A stretch of 64,000 nucleotides of DNA, taken from NCBI RefSeq assembly GCF_000026145.1, contig NC_009445.1, positions 5,486,501 to 5,550,500 on the forward strand, given 5' to 3'. A model generated the notes under the pieces. The model ran no database searches. It saw nothing but the letters and a program-made list of their open reading frames with translations, and was not told the origin of the DNA. The stretch comes from Bradyrhizobium sp. ORS 278 (GTDB taxonomy: Bacteria; Pseudomonadota; Alphaproteobacteria; Rhizobiales; Xanthobacteraceae). Of the stretch, positions 26,857-35,351 are shown in pieces. A program made the position numbers and the translations under genes. Positions within the stretch are counted from its first letter, which is position 1, and each line of letters begins with the position of its first letter.

Positions 26857-27223
26857 CCCGACTCTCCCTGGCGTTCATGCACCGCCAATCAAGGGAGATG
26901 TCGATGGCCAAGCGCCGATGCCGCGAGAGGACGGGTATGACCTCCAGTTGCCAGCACACGCGCCTTGGCCATCCGACAGCCGATCCCTCGATTCCACGCT
27001 GTTTGGAAATACGGCAGATCGGGAGATTGTCCAGAAAAATGCAGCAGAGACACACCCCCGCGCCAGAAATCCGGCCGTCGGCTGGGGCACTGCGCCTCTC
27101 CGAGGAGGCAAGACGACCGCGTTCTGCGCCGCAGATCAGCCGTCAGCCCATCACGCCGGAGTGACCCAGGCGTCGTTCGCAACGGCCGGTGACCCAAGCC
27201 GTTGCAACCGACGGTCCGTTCTG
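26857..27223. other. 367-bp interval without a convincing gene
   Basis: One plus-strand frame (26904-27164, 86 codons after GGGAGATGTCG) is open but Arg/Pro-rich and featureless, and overlaps the likely promoter of the Crp-like gene. Nothing else stands out. Confidence 0.4.
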
Positions 27224-27328
27224 TCAGGCGCGATGCTTGGTCTGGGCATCAGCCCAGAGCAGAACGACCGCGAATGCGACAAAAACCCCCACGACCGCGA
27301 CGCTGACCATCATGGCATCGAATGGCAT
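27224..27328 (-). CDS. 34-residue single-pass membrane microprotein
   Basis: A short gene, too small for routine length cut-offs. It starts MPFDAMMVSVAVVGV, continues as one hydrophobic helix (through FVAFAVVLLW) and ends ADAQTKHRA. A strong GGGGAGAG lies 5 bases before the ATG (27328), and a perfect TTGA-N6-TCAA box is centred 63 bp upstream. A single helix followed by a short basic tail suggests an inner-membrane microprotein, possibly an accessory subunit or stabiliser of a respiratory complex by analogy with CydX/CcoH-sized proteins. That function is a guess. Confidence 0.65.
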   Translation of the reverse strand: MPFDAMMVSVAVVGVFVAFAVVLLWADAQTKHRA

Positions 27329-27384
27329 GTCTCTCTCCCCTTTTTAGAGTTGAGACATTGTTCCCGGCGGCAGCTCTTCAGTCT

Positions 27385-27398
27385 TTGACCAGGATCAA
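27385..27398 (-). promoter_or_regulatory. FNR/FixK box upstream of the 34-residue membrane protein
   Basis: Perfect TTGA-CCAGGA-TCAA, centred 63 bp before the microprotein ATG and 32 bp after the end of the FnrN-type gene. This position fits class II activation with a roughly 20-nt leader. Confidence 0.7.
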
Positions 27399-27429
27399 TG
27401 CAGGCCGAGGATCCCAGGCGAGCACCGTA

Positions 27430-28143
27430 TCAGGCTGCTGCCAATGCCTCCGCACGCGCCGAATCCCGCAGCGACACCCCTCCGGGGAGGATCGCAATAA
27501 CCCCATCCCGCTCCAGTTTGGTGAAGGTCCGGCTGACCGTCTCGATGGTCAGGCCAAGATAATCAGCGATGTCCTGCCGACTCATCGGCAGCGGTACTAT
27601 ATTAGAGGGTCCCCGCAGTTCGACCAGGCGATCTCTCCAGCCGACGAGGAAGGTTGCAACCTTCTCTTCGGCTGAGCGGCGGCCCAGCAGCACCATGTGA
27701 TCGCGCGCCTGGTTGAGCTCCTGCACGGCCAGTTCATTCATCCGCCGCAGAAGGTTTGGCTTGTCCTCGGCAAACCGGCCAAACGGCACCTTGGCAAATT
27801 GACAGACCGTGACCGGGCCGATCGCATCGGCCGAAAACCCATGCCGCTCCTCAGTCGTCATGCCGACGAAATCGCCGGGCAGCACGAACCCGACGATCTG
27901 CCTGCGGCCATCGGGGAGGAGCTTGTAGAGCCTCATGACTCCGTCGAGCAGATTGTAAAAGAAAGACGACGTGTCCTCCTGAGCGAAAACCGTCTCGCAG
28001 GATGCAAAGTTCACGCGGCGGCTCAGATGCTCGAATTCCCGCATCTCGAACTGATCCAGGGACGCGCAGACGCTGAATCCTCGTACGGCACAATCCGCAC
28101 AGCCCTGCCCATGCAAATCGACTGCAACCAGAGACGTCTTCAT
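27430..28143 (-). CDS. fnrN: FnrN/AadR-type oxygen-responsive Crp/Fnr regulator
   Basis: A 237-residue FNR-family regulator. The N-terminal cluster is Cys15-x2-Cys18-x7-Cys26 (GCADCAVRGFSVC), and Cys114 in VTVCQF is a good candidate for the fourth [4Fe-4S] ligand; Cys49 is extra. The beta-roll contains FFYNLLDGVMRLYKLLPDGR. The recognition helix SRQDIADYLGLTIETVSRTF carries the E-x2-SR signature that reads TTGAT half-sites, matching the boxes around it. The start at 28143 follows GGAGC; an 80-residue upstream extension is unlike the family. Under low oxygen it should bind as a dimer and activate the surrounding genes. A box at 28210 suggests autoregulation. Confidence 0.87.
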   Translation of the reverse strand: MKTSLVAVDLHGQGCADCAVRGFSVCASLDQFEMREFEHLSRRVNFASCETVFAQEDTSSFFYNLLDGVMRLYKLLPDGRRQIVGFVLPGDFVGMTTEERHGFSADAIGPVTVCQFAKVPFGRFAEDKPNLLRRMNELAVQELNQARDHMVLLGRRSAEEKVATFLVGWRDRLVELRGPSNIVPLPMSRQDIADYLGLTIETVSRTFTKLERDGVIAILPGGVSLRDSARAEALAAA

Positions 28144-28209
28144 ACAGAGCTCCGCAAGGCCACACGCAAAGGAGAATGGCGGCATTCTACCGGATGCGCG
28201 GAGTTCCAG

Positions 28210-28223
28210 TTGATTCAAATCAA
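28210..28223. promoter_or_regulatory. FNR/FixK box between fnrN and cytochrome c gene
   Basis: Perfect TTGA-TTCAAA-TCAA in the 139-bp divergent spacer, centred 73 bp from the fnrN ATG and 66 bp from the cytochrome ATG. It could control both directions. Confidence 0.72.
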
Positions 28224-28282
28224 ATGAGGGGATGATCCGGGCCCTATCGTGACAGAAACGGCTCGTACGATGGACGTGACAC

Positions 28283-28600
28283 ATGCGGCGCCCGGCTTTT
28301 TGCGCTCTTCTTATGACCCTCTCGCTGGCCGCTCCGACATTTGCGGCATCGACGCCGGAGCAACGGGGGCGCGTGTACGCCAAGACTCATTGTGCACGCT
28401 GCCATGCCATCAGCCGAACGGGAGAAAGTCCGTTCAAGCCGGCTCCTCCATTCAGAACGCTGCACTTGCATTATCCGATCGAAACACTGGGCGAGGCTCT
28501 TGCCGAGGGCATCGTCACCGGGCATCCGGCCATGCCGCAGTTCGAGCTGACACCGCCTGAGATCAACGATCTCCTGTCGTATCTGAAGAGCCTGGAATAG
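28283..28600 (+). CDS. Small periplasmic c-type cytochrome
   Basis: A 105-residue protein with a signal peptide (ALLMTLSLAAPTFAAS) and one heme-binding CARCH. An axial methionine is likely in GHPAMPQFELTPPEINDLL, the class I cytochrome c arrangement. It probably shuttles electrons in the periplasm. The FNR box upstream implies induction at low oxygen. No strong ribosome-binding site is seen before the ATG at 28283. It ends 19 bp from the convergent mla-type operon. Confidence 0.82.
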   Translation: MRRPAFCALLMTLSLAAPTFAASTPEQRGRVYAKTHCARCHAISRTGESPFKPAPPFRTLHLHYPIETLGEALAEGIVTGHPAMPQFELTPPEINDLLSYLKSLE

Positions 28601-28619
28601 GTCAGGCTTCTGACTGGTT

Positions 28620-29720
28620 CTAGAGCGATTGGACAGTCCAGGCGAGGATTGACTTGGCCAGCCGGCCGAAGGCCTGGTCAAAGGCAGCAACAGCGTCGGC
28701 AGGATTGATCTGGCCGACGGGCTGACTTTCGTCGAACAGCCGCGACGCGATGATCTTGCCGCTCTTGTCAACCAGGCGAGCCGAAAGACCAATGTCCGCG
28801 ACCGCCGTTGCGTCGACATTGATTCGGAAGCGCCGGACATCGATCAACAGTTGCACGTCCGGTTGTCCGAGGTCCGAGGCGCGCAACGGCGCGTGAGCAA
28901 CATCGTAGTTCTCGAACGTATCGATCAGCCGCGCCTGCAGCAATTTCGGGATGCTGTCCGCCCACAGCACATCGCCAAACCCGGGATAATCCTTGGCCGG
29001 CGAAAACAGCATGCGCTGGGTTTGCAGCATCGCGACAGCCGTCGGCTCGGGGATCGCGAGTTGCCCCTTGATGGTCTTGTTCACCGGACCGAGATCGCGC
29101 GGCGCCGTGAGATCGTAGGTCACCTTTTGGGCCGGAGCGCCGCCGCCCGTCATCTTCTCGAGACCCGAGACGATCCCGTCCAATTTGCCGGTGTTGCGCG
29201 CGAGGCCGTCCGAAAAGGTCTTGAGGTTGGCAATCGTGTCCTTGAGCGGGCCGGCATTCTCGGCGAGCACCGCATCGACGCGGCGAAGGGCATCGCGCGC
29301 CGCCTGCGTCATGCTCTGGCCAGCGCCGGGCTCCGCCATCAACGTCGACCCAGGAGCCGCCGCCGTCAGCGATCCCGCCTCCAACGCAACGACCGGAACG
29401 CCTGTCAGGCCCTGGAATTCAAGTCCCACCTTGGTGTCGGTTCGCACAGGAGTACTCGACGCGACCGAGATGGTGGCATTGACACGCCGCGGATTATCCG
29501 GCGCCAGACCGAGTTCGGTGACTTCGCCAACCCGGATTCCGTTGAACAGCACGGCGGCACCGACCAGCAGACCAGGAACGGATCCTTCAAACTGCACATG
29601 ATAGGTCGTCCGTGGTCCAAGGCCTCCCGTGTTGTTGAGCCAGTACACGAAACCAAAGATCGCAACGATCGCGGCCAGCACGAACCCGCCGATCACAGCG
29701 AATGGCGCACGCGTTTCCAT
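28620..29720 (-). CDS. MlaD-domain protein fused to ABC-transport auxiliary (PqiC-like) domain
   Basis: A 366-residue protein with an N-terminal membrane helix (FAVIGGFVLAAIVAIFGFVYW). An MCE/MlaD domain follows (about 35-120; VQFEGSVPGLLVGAAVLFNGI and LEFQGLTGVPVVALEAG), then an alpha-helical linker (about 140-210). The C-terminal 150 residues resemble the ABC-type transport auxiliary lipoprotein domain (LQTQRMLFSPA, LLIDVRRFRIN, ARLVDKSGKIIASRLF). MCE proteins form hexameric lipid conduits. The fusion puts the lipid tunnel and auxiliary component in one chain. The ATG at 29720 is two bases after the ATPase stop, giving a tight operon. Confidence 0.82.
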   Translation of the reverse strand: METRAPFAVIGGFVLAAIVAIFGFVYWLNNTGGLGPRTTYHVQFEGSVPGLLVGAAVLFNGIRVGEVTELGLAPDNPRRVNATISVASSTPVRTDTKVGLEFQGLTGVPVVALEAGSLTAAAPGSTLMAEPGAGQSMTQAARDALRRVDAVLAENAGPLKDTIANLKTFSDGLARNTGKLDGIVSGLEKMTGGGAPAQKVTYDLTAPRDLGPVNKTIKGQLAIPEPTAVAMLQTQRMLFSPAKDYPGFGDVLWADSIPKLLQARLIDTFENYDVAHAPLRASDLGQPDVQLLIDVRRFRINVDATAVADIGLSARLVDKSGKIIASRLFDESQPVGQINPADAVAAFDQAFGRLAKSILAWTVQSL

Positions 29721-29722
29721 GT

Positions 29723-30502
29723 TCAATTCACCTTCGGTTGCAGCATCTGGGACCGCTTGCCGTGGAAATAGGCCTTGACCCAAGGATGCTCGGACCGGAG
29801 CAGATCGGGCATCGGACCGATCGCAACGATCTTGCCGTCAGCCAAGGCTGCCACGCGGTCACAAACGGTATTCAGACTGGCCAAATCGTGCGTCACCATG
29901 AACACCGTCAAGCCCAGCGTCTGCTGCAGCGTCTTGATCAGCGCATCGAAATCGCCGGCGGAAATCGGATCGAGCCCGGAGGTCGGCTCGTCGAGAAACA
30001 CGATCGCCGGATCGAGTGCGAGGGCTCGGGCCAGCGCGGCGCGCTTGGTCATGCCGCCGGAGAGTTCGGCCGGAAATTTGTCCCCATCCTCGGCGCGCAG
30101 CCCGACCATTTCGAGCTTGGCGATCGCAATCTCATCCATGAGGCTCGGCGACATCTGCAGGTTTTCGCGCAGTGGAAATTGAACGTTCTGCTTCACCGTC
30201 AGCGACGAAAACAGAGCGCCCTGCTGGAACAGGATGCCCCAACGCGTCGCCACGTCCTGCGTGGCGCGTTCGTCCGCGCGACCGAGCGGGATTCCCATCA
30301 CCTCGATGGTCCCGCTGCGGCGAGGGATGAGTCCGATGATCGTCCGCATCAGAACCGATTTGCCGCCGCCCGACGCCCCGACCAGCCCGAGAATTTCGCC
30401 CCGGCGGACCTCGAGGGATAATTGATTGAGAACGATCTGCCGGCCAAATCCGACGACAAGATCAGTAACGCGGATTGCGCTCGAGACGCCGCGATCATCC
30501 AT
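29723..30502 (-). CDS. MlaF-like lipid-transport ABC ATPase
   Basis: A 259-residue ABC ATPase. It has Walker A GASGGGKS, Q-loop LFQQGALFSSLTV, signature LSGGMTKRAALARAL, Walker B AIVFLDEPTSGLD and H-loop VTHD. The LSGGM-type signature and FSSLTVKQNV are typical of MlaF/Ttg2A ATPases that drive phospholipid transport. It is encoded two bases after the permease stop and two bases before mlaD, so the three proteins are made together. Confidence 0.9.
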   Translation of the reverse strand: MDDRGVSSAIRVTDLVVGFGRQIVLNQLSLEVRRGEILGLVGASGGGKSVLMRTIIGLIPRRSGTIEVMGIPLGRADERATQDVATRWGILFQQGALFSSLTVKQNVQFPLRENLQMSPSLMDEIAIAKLEMVGLRAEDGDKFPAELSGGMTKRAALARALALDPAIVFLDEPTSGLDPISAGDFDALIKTLQQTLGLTVFMVTHDLASLNTVCDRVAALADGKIVAIGPMPDLLRSEHPWVKAYFHGKRSQMLQPKVN

Positions 30503-30504
30503 TG

Positions 30505-31677
30505 CTACATTCCAATGGACGCAAAGAAGATGGCGAAGAGGCCGTCGAGCACGATCACCAGGAAGATGGACTTCACGACCGACGTCGTGGTCTGCTGTCC
30601 CAGCGACTCGGCGCTGCCCTTGACCCGCAAGCCCTCGCTGCAGGCAACGATGCCGATCACCAGCGCCATGAAGGGCGCCTTCAACATGCCCACTTCAAAA
30701 TGCGTGACCGAAATTGCCTCATGTAAGCGCGCGATGAAGATCGGCGGTCCCATGCCGCCATAGAGCTGAGCAACCAGTCCTCCGCCATAGAGCGCTGCCA
30801 TCGACCCGATGAAGGCGAGAATGGGCAAGGTCAGAATCAGCGCCACGATACGCGGCAGGATCAGCACCTCTACCGGATCGAGCCCCATCGTCACCAGTGC
30901 ATCGATCTCCTCGCGCATCTTCATCGATCCGATTTCGGCGGTGTATGCGCTTCCCGACCGGCCAGCCACCATGATCGCAACGATCAGGACGCCAAGCTCA
31001 CGAAGAACCAGAATTCCGACCATGTCGACCACGTAGGATTCGGCACCGAACCGTCTGAAGTGGAAGATGCCCTGCTGAGCAATGATCGCGCCGATCAGGA
31101 ATGTGATCAGCACCACGATCGGAATGGCCTGCCATCCGATCCGGTACATCTGATAGACGAGCGACGTGACGCGCAGCGACCGTGGGCGGCGCAACGTTCG
31201 CACCAACGCAAACGACAACGCCGCCAGCATGTCCAGGAAAATGGTGACGTCCTTCGCCGCTCCCATCGTCGAGCGGCCGAGATCGGTAAGCCTTGCCACG
31301 ATCGGATTGGGCCGGGGCGCCGGCGCGATCTCTCGCCGATTGACCTGTCGAACTTCGTCTACGAGGCCGCTATAGCTCGCGGCGACACCCGTCATCTCGA
31401 CCCGGCGGCCACCAACGCCCGCTCTGCGACTGAGCTTCTCAATCAGCCAGGCGCCGACGGTATCGATCTCGCTGACTGATCCGAGGTCGAGCCTCACGAT
31501 GCCGGCATGGCCGAGCTTCGCGCAAGCAGAACCGGTCAGGCTTTCAAGCTGGGTCACATTGCGAGACACCCAGGACCCACTGGCACGGAGCTCGAGTACC
31601 TCTTCCGTCGCCTCGGCGATCAATCCTGGACGAGAATCCAACTGAATGTCTCCTTGCTCCGCGCTGCCCGGGGGCAT
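30505..31677 (-). CDS. MlaE-type permease with N-terminal STAS-like domain
   Basis: A 390-residue permease. The first about 120 residues resemble a STAS domain (LDLGSVSEIDTVGAWLIEKL), normally supplied as separate MlaB. A MlaE domain of 5-6 helices follows (GIFHFRRFGAESYVVDMVG, LGVLIVAIMVAGRSGSAYTAEIGSM). The E-x-G-S-M and MGLDPVEVLILPR motifs are intact. AGGAACGG places the start at ATG 31677 or GTG 31680. It begins the mlaE-F-D-type operon for phospholipid traffic between membranes. Confidence 0.88.
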   Translation of the reverse strand: MPPGSAEQGDIQLDSRPGLIAEATEEVLELRASGSWVSRNVTQLESLTGSACAKLGHAGIVRLDLGSVSEIDTVGAWLIEKLSRRAGVGGRRVEMTGVAASYSGLVDEVRQVNRREIAPAPRPNPIVARLTDLGRSTMGAAKDVTIFLDMLAALSFALVRTLRRPRSLRVTSLVYQMYRIGWQAIPIVVLITFLIGAIIAQQGIFHFRRFGAESYVVDMVGILVLRELGVLIVAIMVAGRSGSAYTAEIGSMKMREEIDALVTMGLDPVEVLILPRIVALILTLPILAFIGSMAALYGGGLVAQLYGGMGPPIFIARLHEAISVTHFEVGMLKAPFMALVIGIVACSEGLRVKGSAESLGQQTTTSVVKSIFLVIVLDGLFAIFFASIGM

Positions 31678-31710
31678 CACCCGTTCCTAGATCCCATCGA
31701 TCTACCCGGC

Positions 31711-31724
31711 TTGATATGCATCAA
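31711..31724 (+). promoter_or_regulatory. FNR/FixK box in mlaE/small-membrane-protein divergent spacer
   Basis: Perfect TTGA-TATGCA-TCAA. It is centred 73 bp from the rightward ATG at 31791, a normal activating distance, but only 40 bp from the mlaE ATG, so it more probably drives the rightward pair. Confidence 0.65.
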
Positions 31725-31790
31725 GCACGCAGCTCGCGACCTGTTGACCGAAATCAAGCTCCGCCGCGCAGCCGATTCTACAATGAATCC

Positions 31791-32075
31791 ATGATGAGAC
31801 CAAATATGGCGATTGACCCTGCTCTTCTCAGGAAAGAGCTCGATGCTCTGACGCGCGAGCTTAGTCAGTTGTTGGGAGATCGCAGCAGACGTCAGAATGG
31901 CCTCGACAGCTCGCCGATCCTGGAGCCGGTCGCCGCGGCCATCAGCGCTCTGGGCGCTGGTCTGAGCAACACAGACGTTGAACTCGAACGATTGGTCCGG
32001 AAGCGTCCGATCACGGCAACACTTGCCGCATTTTCGGTCGGCATGGTCGTCGGCTTCATACTGCGGAGAAGCTAA
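31791..32075 (+). CDS. Small C-tail-anchored protein, YqjD/ElaB-like layout
   Basis: A protein of about 94 residues. A charged helical N-terminal region (LLRKELDALTRELSQLLGD) is followed by a hydrophobic C-terminal anchor (ATLAAFSVGMVVGFILRRS). The layout resembles DUF883/YqjD/ElaB proteins, which anchor to the inner membrane and bind ribosomes in E. coli; homology is not certain. Starts at 31791, 31794 or 31806 (MAIDPALL) are all possible, and none has a strong ribosome-binding site. It directly abuts the next gene. Confidence 0.65.
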   Translation: MMRPNMAIDPALLRKELDALTRELSQLLGDRSRRQNGLDSSPILEPVAAAISALGAGLSNTDVELERLVRKRPITATLAAFSVGMVVGFILRRS

Positions 32076-32579
32076 GTGGATACGGACAACGTCGCTAAGC
32101 ATTTGCGCGTCCTCTTGCGGACCGACCGCGCCATCGCCGAGATCAGGCTTCGGCATCTGCTCGCCGGACTAGGTTTGCGCGCTTTCGCCGCACTGATTGC
32201 CGTCTTTGGCCTTCTGATGCTCGAACTGGCTGCCTATCTTGCACTGGTTCAGGTGACATCAGCGGTTCTGGCGGCCGCTGCGCTCGGCTTCGGCAATTTC
32301 GTCATTGCCGCCGTTTTGCTGACTGTTGCCTCCGGCGCCCCCTCGGGTCGCGAATTGGAGCTCGCCAACGAAATCCACTCCGCGTCCATGGACGCTCTCC
32401 AGCTGGAGGCGCGCTCCCTGCAAACGCAGATCTCGAGCGTGGTCAACCATCCGCTCAACAGCCTCATTCCTCTCCTCATCGTCCCGCTGGCAACGATGAT
32501 CCTCAAATCGCTTCGTTCGCACGCCTCGTCCATGAGCGATCCGGCGAGTCCACCATCCGATGGCCCGCCCGCGACTTGA
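32076..32579 (+). CDS. Phage-holin-family/Act-superfamily-like membrane protein
   Basis: A 167-residue protein starting with GTG immediately after the upstream stop, with GGAG seven bases before. It has two strong hydrophobic hairpins (ALIAVFGLLMLELAAYLALV and AAALGFGNFVIAAVLLTVAS) and a third near the C-terminus (SLIPLLIVPLATMILKSL). The pattern is like the actinobacterial holin-III/DUF1469 family often paired with YqjD-like proteins. It probably acts with the preceding protein at the membrane. The name does not imply phage origin. Confidence 0.65.
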   Translation: MDTDNVAKHLRVLLRTDRAIAEIRLRHLLAGLGLRAFAALIAVFGLLMLELAAYLALVQVTSAVLAAAALGFGNFVIAAVLLTVASGAPSGRELELANEIHSASMDALQLEARSLQTQISSVVNHPLNSLIPLLIVPLATMILKSLRSHASSMSDPASPPSDGPPAT

Positions 32580-32609
32580 CCGCTTTGCCGCCTCGGCTGA
32601 ACGAGTCGC

Positions 32610-35351
32610 CTAAAGTCTCAGCTTCACGTTGCAGAGATCGCGCTCGGTCGGATCGGTCTTGACCTCGAAGCCGAGATTTCTGCACATTTCCAGCATGACG
32701 ATGTTCTCCTGCAGCACATCGCCGGAGATCATTTTGAGGCCCTCCGCCTTGGCATATTCGATGATCAGTTGCATCAAGGCCCAGCCAAGTCCCCTCCCTT
32801 TCAGATCCGATCGCAACAAAATGGCGTACTCTCCGCTCTCATAGATCGAGTCGGAGTGAATCCTGACGACGCCGACCAGCTCATTTGTCGCTTCGTCGAG
32901 CGCGACAAAGGCCATTGCGCGCGCATAATCGAGCTGGGTGAGGCGCGCGATGAACTCGTGAGTGAACTCTTTCATCGGGGCAAAGAACCGCAAGCGCAGG
33001 TCCTCGGGCGTGACATGCTTGAGGAGCTCATGGATGATCGGTTCGTCCTCGGGCCGGATCGGCCGTGCAAAGATGCGCCAGCCATCCTTGACCTGGAGAT
33101 GCCGCTCCCATTGGGACGGATAGGGCCGGACAGCAAAATTGGCCGGACCCGCTCCTTTGAATTTCCGTGGAACCCTGCCGACTGCGACACGCGCATCGAC
33201 CGCCATGACGCCGCTCTCGTCAGCCAATAACGGATTGATGTCGAGTTCGCGAATCTCAGGCACGTCGGCTGCGAGTTGCGCTAGCTTGACCAGGACCATC
33301 GCAACCGCGTCTGGCTTGACCGCCGGCACGTCCCGATAGGCCCGCAGCAATCGGGAGACCCGCGTGCGCTCGATCAAGTTGCGCGCGAGATGCAGGTCGA
33401 GCGGAGGCAAGCCAAGTGCCTTGTCGTTGATGACCTCGACGGCGGTGCCGCCGCGGCCAAACACGATGACCGTCCCAAAGGTCGGGTCATCGGCAATGCC
33501 CATGATCAGTTCCCGTGCCTTGGCGCGCACGACCATGGCCTGTACGATCACACCCGAAATCCGAGCGTCGGGCCGGACCGCCTTGGCGCGCGCCATGATC
33601 TCGTGGGCTGCCTTGCGGACAGCTTCTGCGGTGGTCAGATTGAGAACGACACCGCCGACGTCCGACTTGTGAACGATGTCGCGTGACAGGATCTTGAGCA
33701 CGACGGTCGCGCCCTGAGCAAAGAGCTGGTTTGCATAGGCAACCGCCTCGTCAACCGAACTCGCGGCGAAGGTCGGAACCATCGCAATATCGTAGGCTTC
33801 CAGCAGTCGGCTGATCTCGACCGGGTCGAGCCAGGTTCGTCCGTCGGCGAGCGCTGAGGTCACGATGTTACGAGCGGCCTCGACGTCGGGCGCAAATGAG
33901 CTCGGCATCGCCGGCGGCACTGCCGCGAGCGACTCGACGACCTCCCGGTGGCGGACCAGATGCATGAAGCCGCGAACGGCGTCATCTTCGGTGGGATAAT
34001 TCGGAATGCCCGCGCCGCTCAAGGATTCGATGACCTGCTGCTCAGCGCCGACCCATGCCGCGAGCACCGGCTTGGCCCAACGCCGGTGCTGTTTGCGATA
34101 AGCGCTGACAAACTCGGTGACGGCCGAGGCAATCTCACTTGCGGACGCAATCGCAGTCTGCACATTCATCACGAGAATGGCGTCGTTCGCCTGGTCTGCC
34201 AGAAGCGCCTCGAGCACGGTCGTATAGCGGGCTGCATCGGCATCGCCGACGATATCGACAGGATTGGACCCCGACCAGGTTGGCGGCAGTACCGCGTCGA
34301 GCCGGTCGTGAACGGACGGTGACAGCAGCGCTGGGATACCCCCGAGTTCGACCAGCCTATCGATTGCGAGCACACCGATTCCGCCGCCATTCGTGAGAAT
34401 CGCGAGACTCTTGCCAGTGGGCGACTCCACGCGCCCCAATGTCTCGGCGCAGTCGAACAGCTCGCGCAGATCGGAGACGCGCAGAACGCCGGCACGACGA
34501 AACGCCGCTTCATAGACCGCATCGGCTCCCGCGAGCGCGCCCGTGTGAGTTGCAGCGGCCTTGGCCCCCACAGCGCCACGGCCCGACTTCACCACGACGA
34601 CCGGCTTGACCCTGGCCGCGGCTCGCGCCGCCGACATGAATTTACGCGCATCCTTGACGGCTTCGATGTAGAGAAGGATCGCGCGAGTGCCGCCATCCAG
34701 GGCAAAGTGATCCAGGAGGTCCGCCAGATCGACATCCAACTGATCGCCGATCGAGACGATGCCGGAAAAACCGACGCCGCGCTGAGCTGCCCAGTCGACC
34801 ATTCCGGCAGCGATCGCGCCGGACTGCGAAATCAAGGCAAGGTTGCCTGCAACGGGCATGTGAGCGGAGAAACTGGCGTTGAGCTTGATGGTCGGCATCA
34901 TGATGCCAAGGCAATTTGGCCCGACCAGACGCATGCCGTGTTTCTGCGCCGCTCGCTCGGCCTGATCGGCCACAGAGCCATCTCCATGCCCAAGCCCGGA
35001 TGTGATGATGAGCGCCCCGGCGGTGCCCAGGGCGCCCGCACGCTCGATCAGATCCGGAATCGAGGCCGGCGGTGTCGTGATGACAATGATTTCCGGTACG
35101 AACGACAAGTCAGCGAGGCTTGCCACGGCGGCGACCCCGGCGATCTCCTTGTGTCGTGAATTGACCAGCCCAAGCTTTCCCTCGAAGCGCGCCTTGACGA
35201 TATTGTCGAGAATGGCTCGTCCCACCGAGTTCTGCCGCGGACTGCCTCCGACCAAGGCGATCGAGCGAGGCAAAAGCAGGTTCCGCAAACGGTACGTCGA
35301 CATGTCGCTATCCATCAGCCCGCGGACGGCGGCCAATTCCCGCACAGGCAT
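32610..35351 (-). CDS. ADP-forming acyl-CoA synthetase fused to GNAT acetyltransferase
   Basis: A 913-residue protein. The N-terminal CoA-binding and succinyl-CoA-ligase-like domains (about 20-470) contain VGPNCLGIMMP and SQSGAIAAGMVDWA. An ATP-grasp domain (about 500-720) contains LKILSRDIVHKSDVGGVVLN and FGRGGTAVEVINDKALGLPP. A C-terminal GNAT domain (about 750-913) shows RSDLKGRGLGWALMQLI. The layout is that of protein lysine acetyltransferases such as YfiQ/Pat and of NDP-forming acetate-CoA ligases. VHKSDVGGV retains the ATP-grasp His, so ligase activity is possible. The start at 35351 lacks a clear ribosome-binding site; ATG 35315 is an alternative. Confidence 0.85.
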   Translation of the reverse strand: MPVRELAAVRGLMDSDMSTYRLRNLLLPRSIALVGGSPRQNSVGRAILDNIVKARFEGKLGLVNSRHKEIAGVAAVASLADLSFVPEIIVITTPPASIPDLIERAGALGTAGALIITSGLGHGDGSVADQAERAAQKHGMRLVGPNCLGIMMPTIKLNASFSAHMPVAGNLALISQSGAIAAGMVDWAAQRGVGFSGIVSIGDQLDVDLADLLDHFALDGGTRAILLYIEAVKDARKFMSAARAAARVKPVVVVKSGRGAVGAKAAATHTGALAGADAVYEAAFRRAGVLRVSDLRELFDCAETLGRVESPTGKSLAILTNGGGIGVLAIDRLVELGGIPALLSPSVHDRLDAVLPPTWSGSNPVDIVGDADAARYTTVLEALLADQANDAILVMNVQTAIASASEIASAVTEFVSAYRKQHRRWAKPVLAAWVGAEQQVIESLSGAGIPNYPTEDDAVRGFMHLVRHREVVESLAAVPPAMPSSFAPDVEAARNIVTSALADGRTWLDPVEISRLLEAYDIAMVPTFAASSVDEAVAYANQLFAQGATVVLKILSRDIVHKSDVGGVVLNLTTAEAVRKAAHEIMARAKAVRPDARISGVIVQAMVVRAKARELIMGIADDPTFGTVIVFGRGGTAVEVINDKALGLPPLDLHLARNLIERTRVSRLLRAYRDVPAVKPDAVAMVLVKLAQLAADVPEIRELDINPLLADESGVMAVDARVAVGRVPRKFKGAGPANFAVRPYPSQWERHLQVKDGWRIFARPIRPEDEPIIHELLKHVTPEDLRLRFFAPMKEFTHEFIARLTQLDYARAMAFVALDEATNELVGVVRIHSDSIYESGEYAILLRSDLKGRGLGWALMQLIIEYAKAEGLKMISGDVLQENIVMLEMCRNLGFEVKTDPTERDLCNVKLRL

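Noticed and set aside
26904..27164. 86-codon plus-strand frame with a plausible ribosome-binding site
   Set aside because: Arg/Pro-rich, no hydrophobic or domain pattern, and it lies across the likely promoter of the Crp-like gene.
32076..32579. Reading the holin-family protein as evidence of a second prophage
   Set aside because: No phage genes are nearby, and it is coupled to a YqjD-like gene behind an FNR box; the family name is misleading.
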